DNA of 64,000 bases from Methanomassiliicoccus sp. (GTDB lineage Archaea; Thermoplasmatota; Thermoplasmata; Methanomassiliicoccales; Methanomassiliicoccaceae), in the NCBI GenBank assembly GCA_012719175.1, contig JAAYAX010000005.1, positions 294,658 through 358,657 on the forward strand, written 5' to 3'. The position numbers and the translations under genes were made by a program. Shown one piece after another: positions 8,723-17,233 of the stretch. How positions within the stretch are numbered: the first letter of the stretch is position 1; each line of letters starts with the position of its first letter. Under the pieces are notes generated by a model that had not been told where the DNA came from, searched no databases, and saw nothing but the letters and a program-made list of their open reading frames with translations.

Positions 8723-9465
8723 TACTGCTCTCCCTCCTTCACGCCTTCGCCCTCATCGATAGGGGCGGGTTCCTCAGCTGTGCTGCTGTCCTCCAAGGGG
8801 ACAATAGGGGAAGGCTCCTCCTTCTTCACCATCAACGGTGCGATCTCGGGGAACTTCTCCATTGCCTCCGCCGGGGCAGTGATGTCGATCTCGTCCGGAA
8901 GCTTCGCATCCGGATGCATGATCTCCACTGTGACGCCGATGACGCCGGGCTTGAGCTTCGCGACCGCGTAGCCCTTGTCCACGTTCTTCAGCTTGGTCTC
9001 GCCGCAGAACTTGATGTAGCCATCCTTGAACTTCTCGGTCCTGTGCCTCTGCCCAGTGAGCTTGCCTGCGATGACGATGTGGCAGCCCCGGGCGCCGGAC
9101 TCCATGACCCTGCGGATGGTGCTGTGACCCGCGCGGCGGAAGTGCCACCCCCTCTCCAGGGCAAAGGCCAGCTTCTCGGCCATGATCTGGGCGTTGAGGT
9201 TGGGATTAGCTACCTCCTGGACCTCCACCTGAGGGTTGTCGAACTTGAAGTCCTCCTCGATCGCTCGGGTGAGGTTCTTGATGGCCGCACCGCGGCGACC
9301 GATCACGATCCCGGGGCGCTCGGTGATGAGCGTAACCCTTGTCCCCATGGGGGTCCTCTGCACGTCTAGCCCGCCGAACCCTGCCCTGGTGACCTCCTTC
9401 ATCAAGTATTCCTTGAGGAGGACCCTGCGGACGTTCTCGGCTATGAACTTCCTTTCGTTTGCCAT
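8722..9465 (-). CDS. rps3: 30S ribosomal protein uS3
   Basis: Small-subunit head protein lining the mRNA entry tunnel, 247 residues. The type-II KH domain carries RPGIVIGRRGAAIKNLT (GXXG loop at about residues 54-57). The C-terminal S3 domain follows, then a ~40-residue acidic, Glu/Pro-rich tail (PLEDSSTAEEPAPIDEGEG), which is unstructured and variable in archaea. It lies 2 nt after rpl22. Confidence 0.96.
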   Translation of the reverse strand: MANERKFIAENVRRVLLKEYLMKEVTRAGFGGLDVQRTPMGTRVTLITERPGIVIGRRGAAIKNLTRAIEEDFKFDNPQVEVQEVANPNLNAQIMAEKLAFALERGWHFRRAGHSTIRRVMESGARGCHIVIAGKLTGQRHRTEKFKDGYIKFCGETKLKNVDKGYAVAKLKPGVIGVTVEIMHPDAKLPDEIDITAPAEAMEKFPEIAPLMVKKEEPSPIVPLEDSSTAEEPAPIDEGEGVKEGEQ

Positions 9466-9467
9466 AT

Positions 9468-9914
9468 TTACTGTGCCTCCTCCAGGATGACCTCGATGTT
9501 GACGGTCTGCTGGTTCCAGGGCGTGCTCCTGCCATAGGCACGGGGCATGTGTCCCGGAATGGTCCGTCCGAGGTTCGCGGTGATGACCTTGACCTTCATG
9601 TTCTCAGAGTCAAGGCCCTTGTACTCTGCATTGTGCTTAGCGCTCTGGATGACCTCCAGGATAGCCTCGGCGGACTTCTTGGGGAACCTTCCGGGGCCCA
9701 CGCCAATCTTGTGGGCGACCCCGGTGTTGTAACGTCCGAAAGGTACCGGCCTCTTGAGGTCGATGACCTCCTCTAGCATCCTGATAGCCACGGTGACGCT
9801 CTTGCCTCTGACCATGCGGCAGATCTCGCGTGAGTCCTTGGGGGAGACAGGTTTCTCCTTGCCAATGGCCTTCGCGGTCTTGTCCGGATCGGTGTATTGA
9901 GTGTATCCAGCCAT
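9468..9914 (-). CDS. rpl22: 50S ribosomal protein uL22
   Basis: Large-subunit protein whose beta-hairpin lines the nascent-chain tunnel, 148 residues. AKAIGKEKPVSPKDSREICR is the archaeal N-terminal signature and GRSTPWNQQTVNIEVILEE closes the protein. It is 9 nt after rps19 and 2 nt before rps3. Confidence 0.96.
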   Translation of the reverse strand: MAGYTQYTDPDKTAKAIGKEKPVSPKDSREICRMVRGKSVTVAIRMLEEVIDLKRPVPFGRYNTGVAHKIGVGPGRFPKKSAEAILEVIQSAKHNAEYKGLDSENMKVKVITANLGRTIPGHMPRAYGRSTPWNQQTVNIEVILEEAQ

Positions 9915-9923
9915 GTAACCACC

Positions 9924-10385
9924 TTACTTAAGCGGCAGGAACTTGGAACCCCTGGTGGCACCGACGCCTGGTCCAGAGTGCTTCACTTCATGCCTGGTCA
10001 TGGCGAACTCGCCAGTGAAATGTCCTATCATCTCCGGCTTGATCTCGAACTCAAAGAACTCCTTGCCGTTGTGAACGGCCACCCTCTTCCCTACGAACTG
10101 GGGGATGATGGGGACGTCACGGCGGTGGGTCCTGGTGATCTCGCGGTTACCGGACTTGAGAACCTCGAAGGCGGTCCTCTGCTCATCATTCATTCCCCGG
10201 GCCAGGGTCCTCCGGGCACGGGACGGGAGCAAAGTGACCATCTCGTCAAAGGGCATCTCCAGCAGCTCCTCCATCGTGAAGCCACGGTAGGTGAACTCCT
10301 TCTTGCGCCGGGCGGTGATGCCGCCCTTCTTCTTGCGCTGCTTCCTGCGCGCGGCTTTCTGGCCGCCAATCTTCTCCTTTGCCAT
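9924..10385 (-). CDS. rps19: 30S ribosomal protein uS19
   Basis: Small-subunit head protein, 153 residues. Recognised by RTHRRDVPIIPQFVGKRVAV, HNGKEFFEFEIKPEMIGH and GEFAMTRHEVKHSGPGVGAT, the last being the conserved C-terminal block. The basic N-terminal extension (ARRKQRKKKGGITARRKKEF) is normal for archaeal S15/S19-type proteins. It lies between rpl2 and rpl22. Confidence 0.96.
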   Translation of the reverse strand: MAKEKIGGQKAARRKQRKKKGGITARRKKEFTYRGFTMEELLEMPFDEMVTLLPSRARRTLARGMNDEQRTAFEVLKSGNREITRTHRRDVPIIPQFVGKRVAVHNGKEFFEFEIKPEMIGHFTGEFAMTRHEVKHSGPGVGATRGSKFLPLK

Positions 10386-10390
10386 CTAGA

Positions 10391-11086
10391 TCACTTCCTC
10401 CGCTTGGGGGATAGGCGACCGACCTTTCTTCCAGGCGGCGCGTTCCTTCCTACAGTGCTGGGCTTACCCACATGGGGGTGGCCACCGCCACCGTGAGGGT
10501 GGTTGACCGGGTTCATGGCCACTCCCTTCACCTTCAGGTAGGCCTTGCTCTTGCTGCGGTAAGCGTGGAACTTATTGCCCGACTTACCGAACGGCTTCTC
10601 TCTCTGACCTCCGCCAGCGACCACGCCCAAGGAGGCGCGGCAGCGGGGGTTGAAGGTCTTGAACGAACCAGAGGGCATGAGGAGCACTACCTTGTCTCCT
10701 CTGCTGACCACGGTCGCGGACGTGCCGGCAGTGCGGACGAACTTACCGCCGTCGCCGGGTTGTCCCTCTACATTGTAAACATAGCTTCCCTCAGGAACGG
10801 AACTGAGAGGGACCACGTTCCCGGGGCTGAGGTCCGCGGCGGACATGTCGTAGGTGACGTTCTTGCCCACCACCATGCCCTCTGCGGCGATCATCAATAC
10901 GTTCTCACCGGAGAAATCGATCTTGGCCAAAGGTCCGCTGCGACCGGGGGCGTGTATGAGATCGACTATCTTGCCAGTGCCGGCATCGACATTGGGATAC
11001 CGAATGTTACCGATCTGCCTGTGGCCAGGGTTGCGGTAGACCGCGCCGCCCTTTCCACGTCTCTGCTGTCTGAGCTGTTTTCCCAT
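10391..11086 (-). CDS. rpl2: 50S ribosomal protein uL2
   Basis: Large-subunit protein needed for subunit joining and peptidyl transfer, 231 residues. It has the OB-like N-terminal and SH3-like C-terminal L2 domains. The C-terminal GVAMNPVNHPHGGGGHPHVG carries the conserved histidine-glycine loop next to the peptidyl transferase centre. It is 9 nt after rpl23. Confidence 0.97.
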   Translation of the reverse strand: MGKQLRQQRRGKGGAVYRNPGHRQIGNIRYPNVDAGTGKIVDLIHAPGRSGPLAKIDFSGENVLMIAAEGMVVGKNVTYDMSAADLSPGNVVPLSSVPEGSYVYNVEGQPGDGGKFVRTAGTSATVVSRGDKVVLLMPSGSFKTFNPRCRASLGVVAGGGQREKPFGKSGNKFHAYRSKSKAYLKVKGVAMNPVNHPHGGGGHPHVGKPSTVGRNAPPGRKVGRLSPKRRK

Positions 11087-11095
11087 ATTATCGCC

Positions 11096-11377
11096 TCAGA
11101 ACACTCCTATTCTCATCCCGATGTCCTCAGCCGAGTATCCCTCGGCGAGCTGGATGGTCGCTCGCTTTCCCTCCTTGGTTCTCTTGGTCCATACCTTTAC
11201 GACCTTCACCTGGAAGTACTCCTCGAAGGCCTCCTTGATCTCCTTCTTGGTCGCTTCCTTGAGGACCACGAACTCGATCCGGTTGCCGTCCTTGTAATCC
11301 TGGGTGGGAGTTCCCGACATGTGATTCATAGTTTTTTCAGTTACATAGGGGTGCAGCAGTATGTCCGTGTTGACCAT
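11096..11377 (-). CDS. rpl23: 50S ribosomal protein uL23
   Basis: Tunnel-exit protein of the large subunit and docking site for SRP. The ATG at 11377 gives MVNTDILLHPYVTEKTMN, the usual uL23 opening; an upstream in-frame GTG (11386) overlaps the rpl4 stop and is less likely. IEFVVLKEATKKEIKEAFEE is the conserved helix. The rpl4 stop here is TAG, so TAG serves as an ordinary terminator in an essential gene. Confidence 0.95.
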   Translation of the reverse strand: MVNTDILLHPYVTEKTMNHMSGTPTQDYKDGNRIEFVVLKEATKKEIKEAFEEYFQVKVVKVWTKRTKEGKRATIQLAEGYSAEDIGMRIGVF

Positions 11378-11379
11378 GC

Positions 11380-12150
11380 CTACCACTCTCCTACCTTCTT
11401 GAGGGCGGACTCAGAGAAGACCGCAAGCCTTCCAGCTACTCCGCCTGGGGCCAGCACTCCTGCGTTCAGCCCCTCGGTCGCTACGATCTCTACTCCGGGC
11501 AGGTTGTTGGCGCCCATGAAGACCGGTGCTTCCTGTGCAGAAACGACCAGCAGGACGCTCCTGGGGGTCTTGTACTTCCTGCTCCTCATCTTGCCCCGGC
11601 CGGCCCGTATCTTCTTCCCGTCCTTTGCTCGATCGAGGTCAGGGGAAACGCCCAGTTTCTCCAGGGCGGACACGACATCGCTGGTGGTGGAGAGCTTCTC
11701 GAAGTCGTCCTCCACGATCACCGGCATGGTGATACCTTCCTCGAACTGATGGCCCCGAAGCTTTACCATCTCCGGGTCAGCGAGGGCGGCCAGAGCGGAC
11801 AGCTTGGCCTTGTTCTTCTCCTTTCTGTTGATCTTCTTGGAGTAGTCCTTCTCTGGCTTGGGCGGGAAGGCCCTGCGTCCGCCGACGTTGTTGGGCGATT
11901 CCGCAGCCTTGTTGCCCTGGGTGAGCCTCTGGACACGCGATGTTCCTCGGCCTTTGCCCCACTGGGACACTGCATGCCTCATGCCTGCCTTGGGGGAAGG
12001 CCCGTAGGGCTGACGTCTGTTCGCCTGTTCCGCGATCGCGGCCCTGTGGATGATGTCAGGGCGGTAATCAGCGGAGAAGGCGCTCGGGAGCTCCACGCTC
12101 TTCACTATGTCGCCTTTTACAGAATAGATGTTAACGCTGTTCTTGGCCAT
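11380..12150 (-). CDS. rpl4: 50S ribosomal protein uL4
   Basis: Large-subunit protein with a tunnel-lining loop, 256 residues in the archaeal L4/L1e form. Key segments: SAFSADYRPDIIHRAAIAEQ, RQPYGPSPKAGMRHAVSQWG and RGTSRVQRLTQGNKAAESPN. The stop codon is TAG. It starts 5 nt after rpl3. Confidence 0.96.
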   Translation of the reverse strand: MAKNSVNIYSVKGDIVKSVELPSAFSADYRPDIIHRAAIAEQANRRQPYGPSPKAGMRHAVSQWGKGRGTSRVQRLTQGNKAAESPNNVGGRRAFPPKPEKDYSKKINRKEKNKAKLSALAALADPEMVKLRGHQFEEGITMPVIVEDDFEKLSTTSDVVSALEKLGVSPDLDRAKDGKKIRAGRGKMRSRKYKTPRSVLLVVSAQEAPVFMGANNLPGVEIVATEGLNAGVLAPGGVAGRLAVFSESALKKVGEW

Positions 12151-12155
12151 TTTCT

Positions 12156-13157
12156 TCAGGCCCCCTGCTTGGACTCTGTGGAGACATACACCATGTTAGG
12201 CGCCTCCTTGAGCATAGTGCCAGCCGGTCTTACTGGGTCCCTCAGGCGGATCAGCCTCTTGGTAGGGCCCGGTACGGAGCCGTGGATGAGCACGTAGTTA
12301 TTTCTTACATTCCCATAGTGGACGAACCCGCCCTTGGGGTTGACCTCTTCCCCCTTCTCGCCGATCTTGATGATCCGCTTGTTGAACTCGGTCCTCTGAT
12401 GGTAGCCCATCTGACCGGCCTGGGGGACCTGGGGTCTGACGAACCCGGGCCTCTTGGGCCCTAGGGTCCCGATCATCCTGCGGTGCTTGGAGTTCTTGTG
12501 GGAGAGCAGCTTGACACCCCATCTCTTGACGGCTCCCTGGAACCCCTTGCCCTTGGTGACCGCGGACACATCGATGATGGCCCCGTCCTTGGCGAACTCG
12601 GTGATAGTGATCTCCTTTCCCAACAATCCCTTCGCATATTCCAGGCGCTGCTCCATGGAGCCACCGCCGACGCGGGTCTCCATCAGGTCGGGGACCTTCT
12701 TGGGCACTCCGGTTATGAACTTGGGCTGGGTGTAGGTAAGAACCCGGACATCCTCGATGTCATTCTTGTTCAGCTGGCCCCAGGCCTTCTCAGCATCCTG
12801 GTTCTTGGGGATCGGTAGCTTACGAGCGAGGGCGTTGTCGACACCGCTGGCCCAGATCTCACCAACGGTCCGCAGGCCATATCGGGAGCTCTCGTAGAAC
12901 CTCACGGCCGCTACCTTCATGGGGGGGACCTCGAGAACGGTAACGGGCACCTGCACTTCCTGCCCCGTGGTCAGGCTGGTCTTTCGGTAGTCCACGATGA
13001 ACGCGTGGGTCATCCCGGCCTTGTATCCTGCGAAGCCTTGTAGCTTAGGGCCTTCACTGATCTCGGGCCAGGAATCCAACCTGGGCGTTTGGCTGACTGC
13101 TCGCTTCCTAGGCGAATATGCTTTTGAACCCTGTCTTGGACGTCTCTTGTTTGGCAT
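12156..13157 (-). CDS. rpl3: 50S ribosomal protein uL3, first gene of the S10/spc operon
   Basis: Large-subunit assembly protein uL3, 333 residues (archaeal L3 is about 330-350). RRPRQGSKAYSPRKRA at the N-terminus and KGKGFQGAVKRWGVKLLSHK centrally are diagnostic. The ATG at 13157 follows GAGGGAGAATC. It is preceded by a long GC-rich leader, with the closest TATA-like element about 210 nt upstream (13367-13376), so it probably begins the 25-gene ribosomal transcript running to secY and beyond. Confidence 0.96.
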   Translation of the reverse strand: MPNKRRPRQGSKAYSPRKRAVSQTPRLDSWPEISEGPKLQGFAGYKAGMTHAFIVDYRKTSLTTGQEVQVPVTVLEVPPMKVAAVRFYESSRYGLRTVGEIWASGVDNALARKLPIPKNQDAEKAWGQLNKNDIEDVRVLTYTQPKFITGVPKKVPDLMETRVGGGSMEQRLEYAKGLLGKEITITEFAKDGAIIDVSAVTKGKGFQGAVKRWGVKLLSHKNSKHRRMIGTLGPKRPGFVRPQVPQAGQMGYHQRTEFNKRIIKIGEKGEEVNPKGGFVHYGNVRNNYVLIHGSVPGPTKRLIRLRDPVRPAGTMLKEAPNMVYVSTESKQGA

Positions 13158-13186
13158 GATTCTCCCTCTCTTCTCCTGAGAGAATC
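13158..13186 (-). promoter_or_regulatory. Possible hairpin directly upstream of rpl3
   Basis: On the minus strand GATTCTC (13186-13180) can pair with GAGAATC (13164-13158), a perfect 7-bp stem with a 15-nt purine-rich loop whose 3' arm ends at the base before the rpl3 ATG. It overlaps the likely ribosome-binding stretch (GAGGGAG). A role in controlling translation of the operon is inference. Confidence 0.35.
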
Positions 13187-13366
13187 CACTCTCTGTGCTT
13201 GCGCCTCTTCAGACTCGATCGCTCGAGGTCAGCACCTTCGACCGTGACGCGTTATCCACCCTCCGAGAATGGAGTTAGAGGGGAAGTTGGGATGTCAAAG
13301 CATTGCCCATGGCGTCTGGTCGAACGTCCTCAGCGCTTATAGCGTACGGGTGGCATTATAGTTGTT

Positions 13367-13376
13367 GTATTTAAAC
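13367..13376 (-). promoter_or_regulatory. TATA-like promoter of the S10/spc operon
   Basis: On the minus strand GTTTAAATAC is the only strong archaeal TATA-type element upstream of rpl3. A start about 25 nt downstream would leave a leader near 190 nt, unusually long for an archaeal mRNA. Between this box and rpl3 I see no convincing gene, only GC-rich sequence and short frames. Confidence 0.5.
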
Positions 13377-13480
13377 TTACCGTGAGGGGAAATCACCCAT
13401 CTGGATGCCCCATATTCCCTCCTCATAGAATGCGTTCCCAGAATACTTGCACAGCCTCGCCGAGTGCTAATCAACAGGCA

Positions 13481-13490
13481 AATTATATGA
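13481..13490 (+). promoter_or_regulatory. TATA-like promoter for the 13529 gene
   Basis: AATTATATGA lies about 40-48 nt ahead of the ATG at 13529, leaving room for a short leader with a GGTGAG ribosome site. Only about 105 nt separate it from the divergent S10 promoter. Confidence 0.45.
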
Positions 13491-13528
13491 TGTTATATGT
13501 TCTCATCATCAATAACGGTGAGATGGTC

Positions 13529-13738
13529 ATGGATAAGGTGAAGGGAAAGGAACGAACACAGAGGACCCTGTTGAACTTTGATGTGACCGATCCTTTCGAG
13601 GCTCCCACCATCGAGGCCTTCAAGGACCAGTACCGGCGGCTTCATGGTCACAACCCTTCAGCGGTGGACCTCAGCTCCTATTATCGCCAGCACCCCCAAG
13701 AACTGGTCCGACGCCAAGGATCCCTCAAGAAAGGCTGA
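13529..13738 (+). CDS. Small hypothetical protein, 69 residues
   Basis: No family recognised. The ATG at 13529 is chosen because GGTGAG lies 7 nt upstream; an ATG two codons earlier and a longer upstream frame are less supported. The protein is soluble, charged and probably helical: Lys-rich start (MDKVKGKERTQRTL), then an FKDQYRRLHGHNPSAVDLSSYY segment and a basic tail (RRQGSLKKG). The form suggests a small nucleic-acid- or ribosome-associated protein, but that is a guess. It is divergent from the S10 operon and convergent with the 13754 gene. Confidence 0.6.
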   Translation: MDKVKGKERTQRTLLNFDVTDPFEAPTIEAFKDQYRRLHGHNPSAVDLSSYYRQHPQELVRRQGSLKKG

Positions 13739-13753
13739 GGCCGGCCTCTGGCG

Positions 13754-14074
13754 TCAGAGCTTGCCTTCCTTGGCCTTCTTCTGCAGGCGCTTGGAACGTT
13801 CTTTGGTGGTGAAACCCGTTGCCCTCTCCATGAATTCGTTGTACTTCTGATTGGACTGCTTCATGGCGTCCAAGCTTGCTCCCTTGTCCGAGGTGCTGGC
13901 GACCGATAGGATGCTCTTGCTGATGAGCTTGACCTCGAACCTGCTAGTAGCACCGAAGGAGGTCACATAGGCTCCGTTCTCCTCGGTGACCTTGCCGAAG
14001 ATATCCTTCATCAGGTTCTTCAGTCCGTCCCCTTCCAATGCGGCACCCTTGCCCTTCTTGATATCGAATTCCAT
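13754..14074 (-). CDS. Conserved small archaeal protein, possibly DUF5611-like
   Basis: 106-residue soluble protein of unknown function: MEFDIKKGKGAALEGDGLKN at the start, an alternating beta-rich middle (SRFEVKLISKSILSVAST) and a Lys-rich C-terminal helix ending in KRLQKKAKEGKL. From memory it resembles small DUF5611-type proteins of Thermoplasmata, but I cannot confirm this. It begins 12 nt after the RaSEA stop on the same strand, so the two are probably one transcript. Confidence 0.7.
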   Translation of the reverse strand: MEFDIKKGKGAALEGDGLKNLMKDIFGKVTEENGAYVTSFGATSRFEVKLISKSILSVASTSDKGASLDAMKQSNQKYNEFMERATGFTTKERSKRLQKKAKEGKL

Positions 14075-14086
14075 GTGATTATCCTC

Positions 14087-15085
14087 CTAATCGAACTCCA
14101 GCTCATCGCTGAGGTATCTGTCAACGTCCACGCTCGTGCCCAACGCATCCTGAAGGTCCATCAGCGCCAACCAGTGCTGGCGGCAACCGCATTCCGGCAC
14201 TTCAAGGTGGTCTAGGTCCTGGCTGAAGGAAAAGTGTTGGACCGCATCAAGTATCTTTCTGTCACAACGGTCGCAATTGTGAACACCCCTGACGGTCCCT
14301 CCCCCGGACGGGGAGGAAATGAGGCGGGTATCGGTCATCCTACGACCCATCCTCAGTACCTCTACGAGGGACCACGCCCATGGGGGACGGTAACTGCCTT
14401 TCCTCCATAGGGCGTCCACCACCGTGTCCCTCTGAACATTGACCGGGTTGATGCTCACGCTCTCCGACAGCGGGGCAGCGTAGGCGATCGAGGCGATGGT
14501 GTCCTCCACTGCCGCCCTTTCGGTGAGGTACGGAGGTTTCAGCAGCAGGTAGGTCCTCAGGGGAAGCCTTGCCTCACGGAGGACGTTGGCGGCGGCGGTG
14601 TAATCCTTCACCGTGAAGCCCTTGCGGACGCACTTCCTAAGGACCTCCTCGTTCGCTGACTCCAGCCCAATGGCCACGGCCGCCCGGGGGTCCACGCCCT
14701 GCAAGTTCTCCTCCGTGATGAACTCTGGACGGCTCTCTACCAGCACCCTATCCGCGCCCTGAAAGGTGGAGAAGATCTCACCCCTTATGTCCAAGGGCAC
14801 CTCCCGAGGATCAAGGAACGACCCAGATGTGTAGATCTTCACCATCTTCTCTCCCTTGTACCGTTGTGAGGCCTGGGCCAGTTGTGAGCGGAGATGCTGG
14901 GATGTGACCTGCCGGGAGCTGGCGGAGTTGTACCCGCACATCAGGCAACCCTTCTGCCACGACCACCAGCAACCTGTCGTTCTCAAGATCGCCACGAAGG
15001 CGTCCACTCTTTCACCATCGATGACATCCTGTTCCTTCCAGATGCTCACCGGACTTTGCAGGTCTTCCAAGCTCAAACGTGCCAT
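14087..15085 (-). CDS. Archaeosine synthase beta-type radical SAM enzyme (RaSEA)
   Basis: Radical S-adenosylmethionine enzyme that, in the known pathway, works with ArcS to convert lysine-modified preQ0 at tRNA position 15 into archaeosine. With the start at ATG 15085 (GTTGTGAG just upstream) it is 332 residues. C39, C47 and C50 form a CX7CX2C cluster motif (GCWWSWQKGCLMCGY), the widened spacing found in this family instead of CX3CX2C. IYTSGSFLDPREVP and AIGLESANEEVLRKC are further radical SAM segments. The C-terminus has extra Cys pairs (CDRCDRK, ECGC) that could bind metal. ArcS is not in the window. Confidence 0.86.
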   Translation of the reverse strand: MARLSLEDLQSPVSIWKEQDVIDGERVDAFVAILRTTGCWWSWQKGCLMCGYNSASSRQVTSQHLRSQLAQASQRYKGEKMVKIYTSGSFLDPREVPLDIRGEIFSTFQGADRVLVESRPEFITEENLQGVDPRAAVAIGLESANEEVLRKCVRKGFTVKDYTAAANVLREARLPLRTYLLLKPPYLTERAAVEDTIASIAYAAPLSESVSINPVNVQRDTVVDALWRKGSYRPPWAWSLVEVLRMGRRMTDTRLISSPSGGGTVRGVHNCDRCDRKILDAVQHFSFSQDLDHLEVPECGCRQHWLALMDLQDALGTSVDVDRYLSDELEFD

Positions 15086-15277
15086 CTCACAACGTCCTTG
15101 ATGGACATCGCCTCCTTGATAATTACCTTTGCCTGAGGTCCCATCTTGGAAAGGAACTGAGGGATCCAGCCATGGTGAACGGTGCATCGGTGAAGCATAA
15201 GGCTGGATGCTGAGTTACATGCCGACACCACATCGCCCCTTCTCTGGATGCGGAAAGGATACGCCGCCTACATACCC

Positions 15278-15729
15278 TCACATCAGGCCGAGCCGTCTCA
15301 CCATACCTTTGACGTTGTAGAACAGACGCTCCTAAACGATCTCGCCGTCCCGCCATGTGGCGACCGTGCGAACTCGAGGTGCGCGGTCTTCCCGGGCTGG
15401 ACCACATTTCCATCAACACCCTTCATCGGCCTCTTCAATGAGGCCATCCAATCGGCCACGGTGCACGCGTGGTCCCCGTAACCGAAAGCGATCTTGTAGG
15501 GGGTCGTTAAGAAGACTGTGTTGAAGTTCTTGAAGAACTCCACCGCCTGGAGATAGTGATCATAGCGTCCCTTCGTCGGTTCAGGTTGATTAGGCCAGTA
15601 GACCTTGACGTCCTCCTTATGCCTCTTCCTGAAGGTCTCCCACCGGGGGCTATAGGGACCGGCGTTCCAAGCATCATCCAAGGTCTTCATCAATCGCAAG
15701 TTCCCCTCAGCGCTCGTCAGAATCACCAT
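15278..15729 (-). pseudogene. Broken SnoaL-like (ester cyclase family) gene
   Basis: The first ~120 codons from 15729 read as a SnoaL-like polyketide-cyclase/ester-cyclase fold (YHYLQAVEFF, IAFGYGDHACTVADWM, GNVVQPGKTAHLEF). Near 15365-15375 the frame slips: one base appears to be missing. The other frame then gives VATWRDGEIV, an in-frame TAG at 15332-15334, and ERLFYNVKGMVRRLGLM with a stop at 15278. That is the expected family C-terminus (GEIVEERLFY), so a GAG to TAG change is likely. Two lesions in one gene indicate decay. Reading TAG as pyrrolysine would still not repair the frameshift. Confidence 0.72.
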
Positions 15730-15882
15730 CTATCGTTTCATCAGAACACTATGTAACAATTGTCTAGCGCCCGGCCAGTGCGGCCGCGGGTAATGAACAT
15801 GCCACCCTTGGGACCTTCGACCGAGTGCCGTCTCCTAATCCTTTAATATGGAGGGATTAATCCGTGACGCGAAGGATTGGGC

Positions 15883-17232
15883 ATGGCCAAGAAAATAATA
15901 GTCATTGGTTCAGGTGCAGCAGGAATGACCGCGGCGTCCGCAGCGAGGGAGACGGACAGCGAGGCGGAGATAACAGTGTTCACCGAGGAGGAGCACATCT
16001 CGTACTCGCCCTGCGCGATCCCCTTCGTCCTGGAGGGGCGGATCAAGGACTTCTCATCGATCATCATGCACGATCCCGAGTTCTACCGCCGGGATAGGAA
16101 CATCAGTGTTCGAACGCGTACTAAGGTCGTGGCCGCCGATGCGGACAAGCATACGGTCACTCTGGCCGATGGAGAGACCCTGCCCTACGACTCCCTGGTT
16201 CTGGCGACAGGGGGCACGGTGTTCGTTCCGCCCATAGCGGGCATCGACCTCCCAGGAGTTTTCCGGGTGCGCTTCATCAAGGATGGGATGGACATACAGG
16301 CCGCGCTGCCCTCGGTGCGTTCGGTCGTGGTCGCGGGGGCGGGGGTCATCGGCCTGGAGGTCGCAGTGGCACTGCGGCACGCGGGCAAGGAGGTCACGGT
16401 GGTGGAGATGTTCCCGCAGATCATCCCCCGTATCTGCGATCAGGATGTGGCCAAGGAGGTCCAGTCATACTGTGAGGGCCTGGGCATAAAGTTCCGCATG
16501 GGCACGCCCCTGGGCTCCGTATGTGGTGAGAACAAGGTGGAGAAGGTGGTCGTGGGGAAGGAGGAGATATTCTGTGACATGGTCATCATGGCCACAGGCG
16601 TGAGGGCCAACCTCGAGCTCCCGAACCTCCTAGGCCTGGAGATCGGGGCTTTGGGTGCCGTCAGGACCTCTCCCACCCTTCAGCCGTACAAGAAGGGCAG
16701 ATTAGTAAAGGACATCTATCTCGCGGGCGACGTCGTCATGTGCCAAAGTGCGGCCGTTCCTGGACCAACCATGAGCCAGTTGGGGGCCACGGCAGTGAGG
16801 CAGGGGCGGGTCGCGGGGATGAATGCCGCCGGTGGTCGCGCCCTGTTCCCTGAGGTCTTGAGCGCCTGGATCTCTCAGATTGGCGACCTTCAGGTGGGCG
16901 GCACAGGCCTGTCGCGGGGATTGGCCGACTACTACGGCCTGGACGTGGTGGAGGCCAAGGCGGAGGGTCTCACGCGTGCCCGTTACTACCCCGGAGGAAT
17001 GCCTCTCACTGTTAAGCTCATCGCGGAGCGCGAGAGCCATCGCATCGTAGGAGGGCAGATAGTTGCGGGGGAGGAGGTCACCGGACGAGTGAACTGGCTG
17101 ACCGCGGCCATCTTCAAGGGGACCACTGTGGAGGAGTTCGTCACCTCTTTCGAGAACGCCTACTGTCCGCCGACGTCCATGGTCAAGGATGTGGTCAATG
17201 TCGCGGCAGAGAGGCTCCTTGAGAGGCTTTGA
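15883..17232 (+). CDS. CoA-disulfide reductase / NADH oxidase-like flavoprotein
   Basis: FAD- and NAD(P)H-dependent pyridine nucleotide-disulfide oxidoreductase of the Nox/CoADR/NSR group, 449 residues from ATG 15883. Visible features: FAD-binding IIVIGSGAAGMTAA (about 6-19), single redox cysteine C44 in SPCAIPF, second Rossmann motif VVVAGAGVIGLEVAVAL, FAD-contacting IYLAGDVV, and the C-terminal dimerisation domain ending AYCPPTSMVKDVVNVAAERL. Members reduce CoA disulfide, polysulfide/S0 or O2 using NAD(P)H; the substrate cannot be told from sequence. It is coupled to a downstream MoaD/ThiS-like gene (1-nt gap), which hints at sulfur chemistry. Confidence 0.9.
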   Translation: MAKKIIVIGSGAAGMTAASAARETDSEAEITVFTEEEHISYSPCAIPFVLEGRIKDFSSIIMHDPEFYRRDRNISVRTRTKVVAADADKHTVTLADGETLPYDSLVLATGGTVFVPPIAGIDLPGVFRVRFIKDGMDIQAALPSVRSVVVAGAGVIGLEVAVALRHAGKEVTVVEMFPQIIPRICDQDVAKEVQSYCEGLGIKFRMGTPLGSVCGENKVEKVVVGKEEIFCDMVIMATGVRANLELPNLLGLEIGALGAVRTSPTLQPYKKGRLVKDIYLAGDVVMCQSAAVPGPTMSQLGATAVRQGRVAGMNAAGGRALFPEVLSAWISQIGDLQVGGTGLSRGLADYYGLDVVEAKAEGLTRARYYPGGMPLTVKLIAERESHRIVGGQIVAGEEVTGRVNWLTAAIFKGTTVEEFVTSFENAYCPPTSMVKDVVNVAAERLLERL

Positions 17233-17233
17233 G

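Noticed and set aside
10472..11749. Long open frame (425 codons) on the plus strand opposite rpl2, rpl23 and rpl4
   Set aside because: It lies wholly antisense to three certain ribosomal genes, has no ribosome site and no recognisable protein content. High GC suppresses stops in the opposite frame.
15332..15334. TAG in the SnoaL-like gene as a pyrrolysine codon
   Set aside because: A separate frameshift about 35 nt upstream already breaks the gene, so decay is simpler. Kept only as a possibility in the findings.
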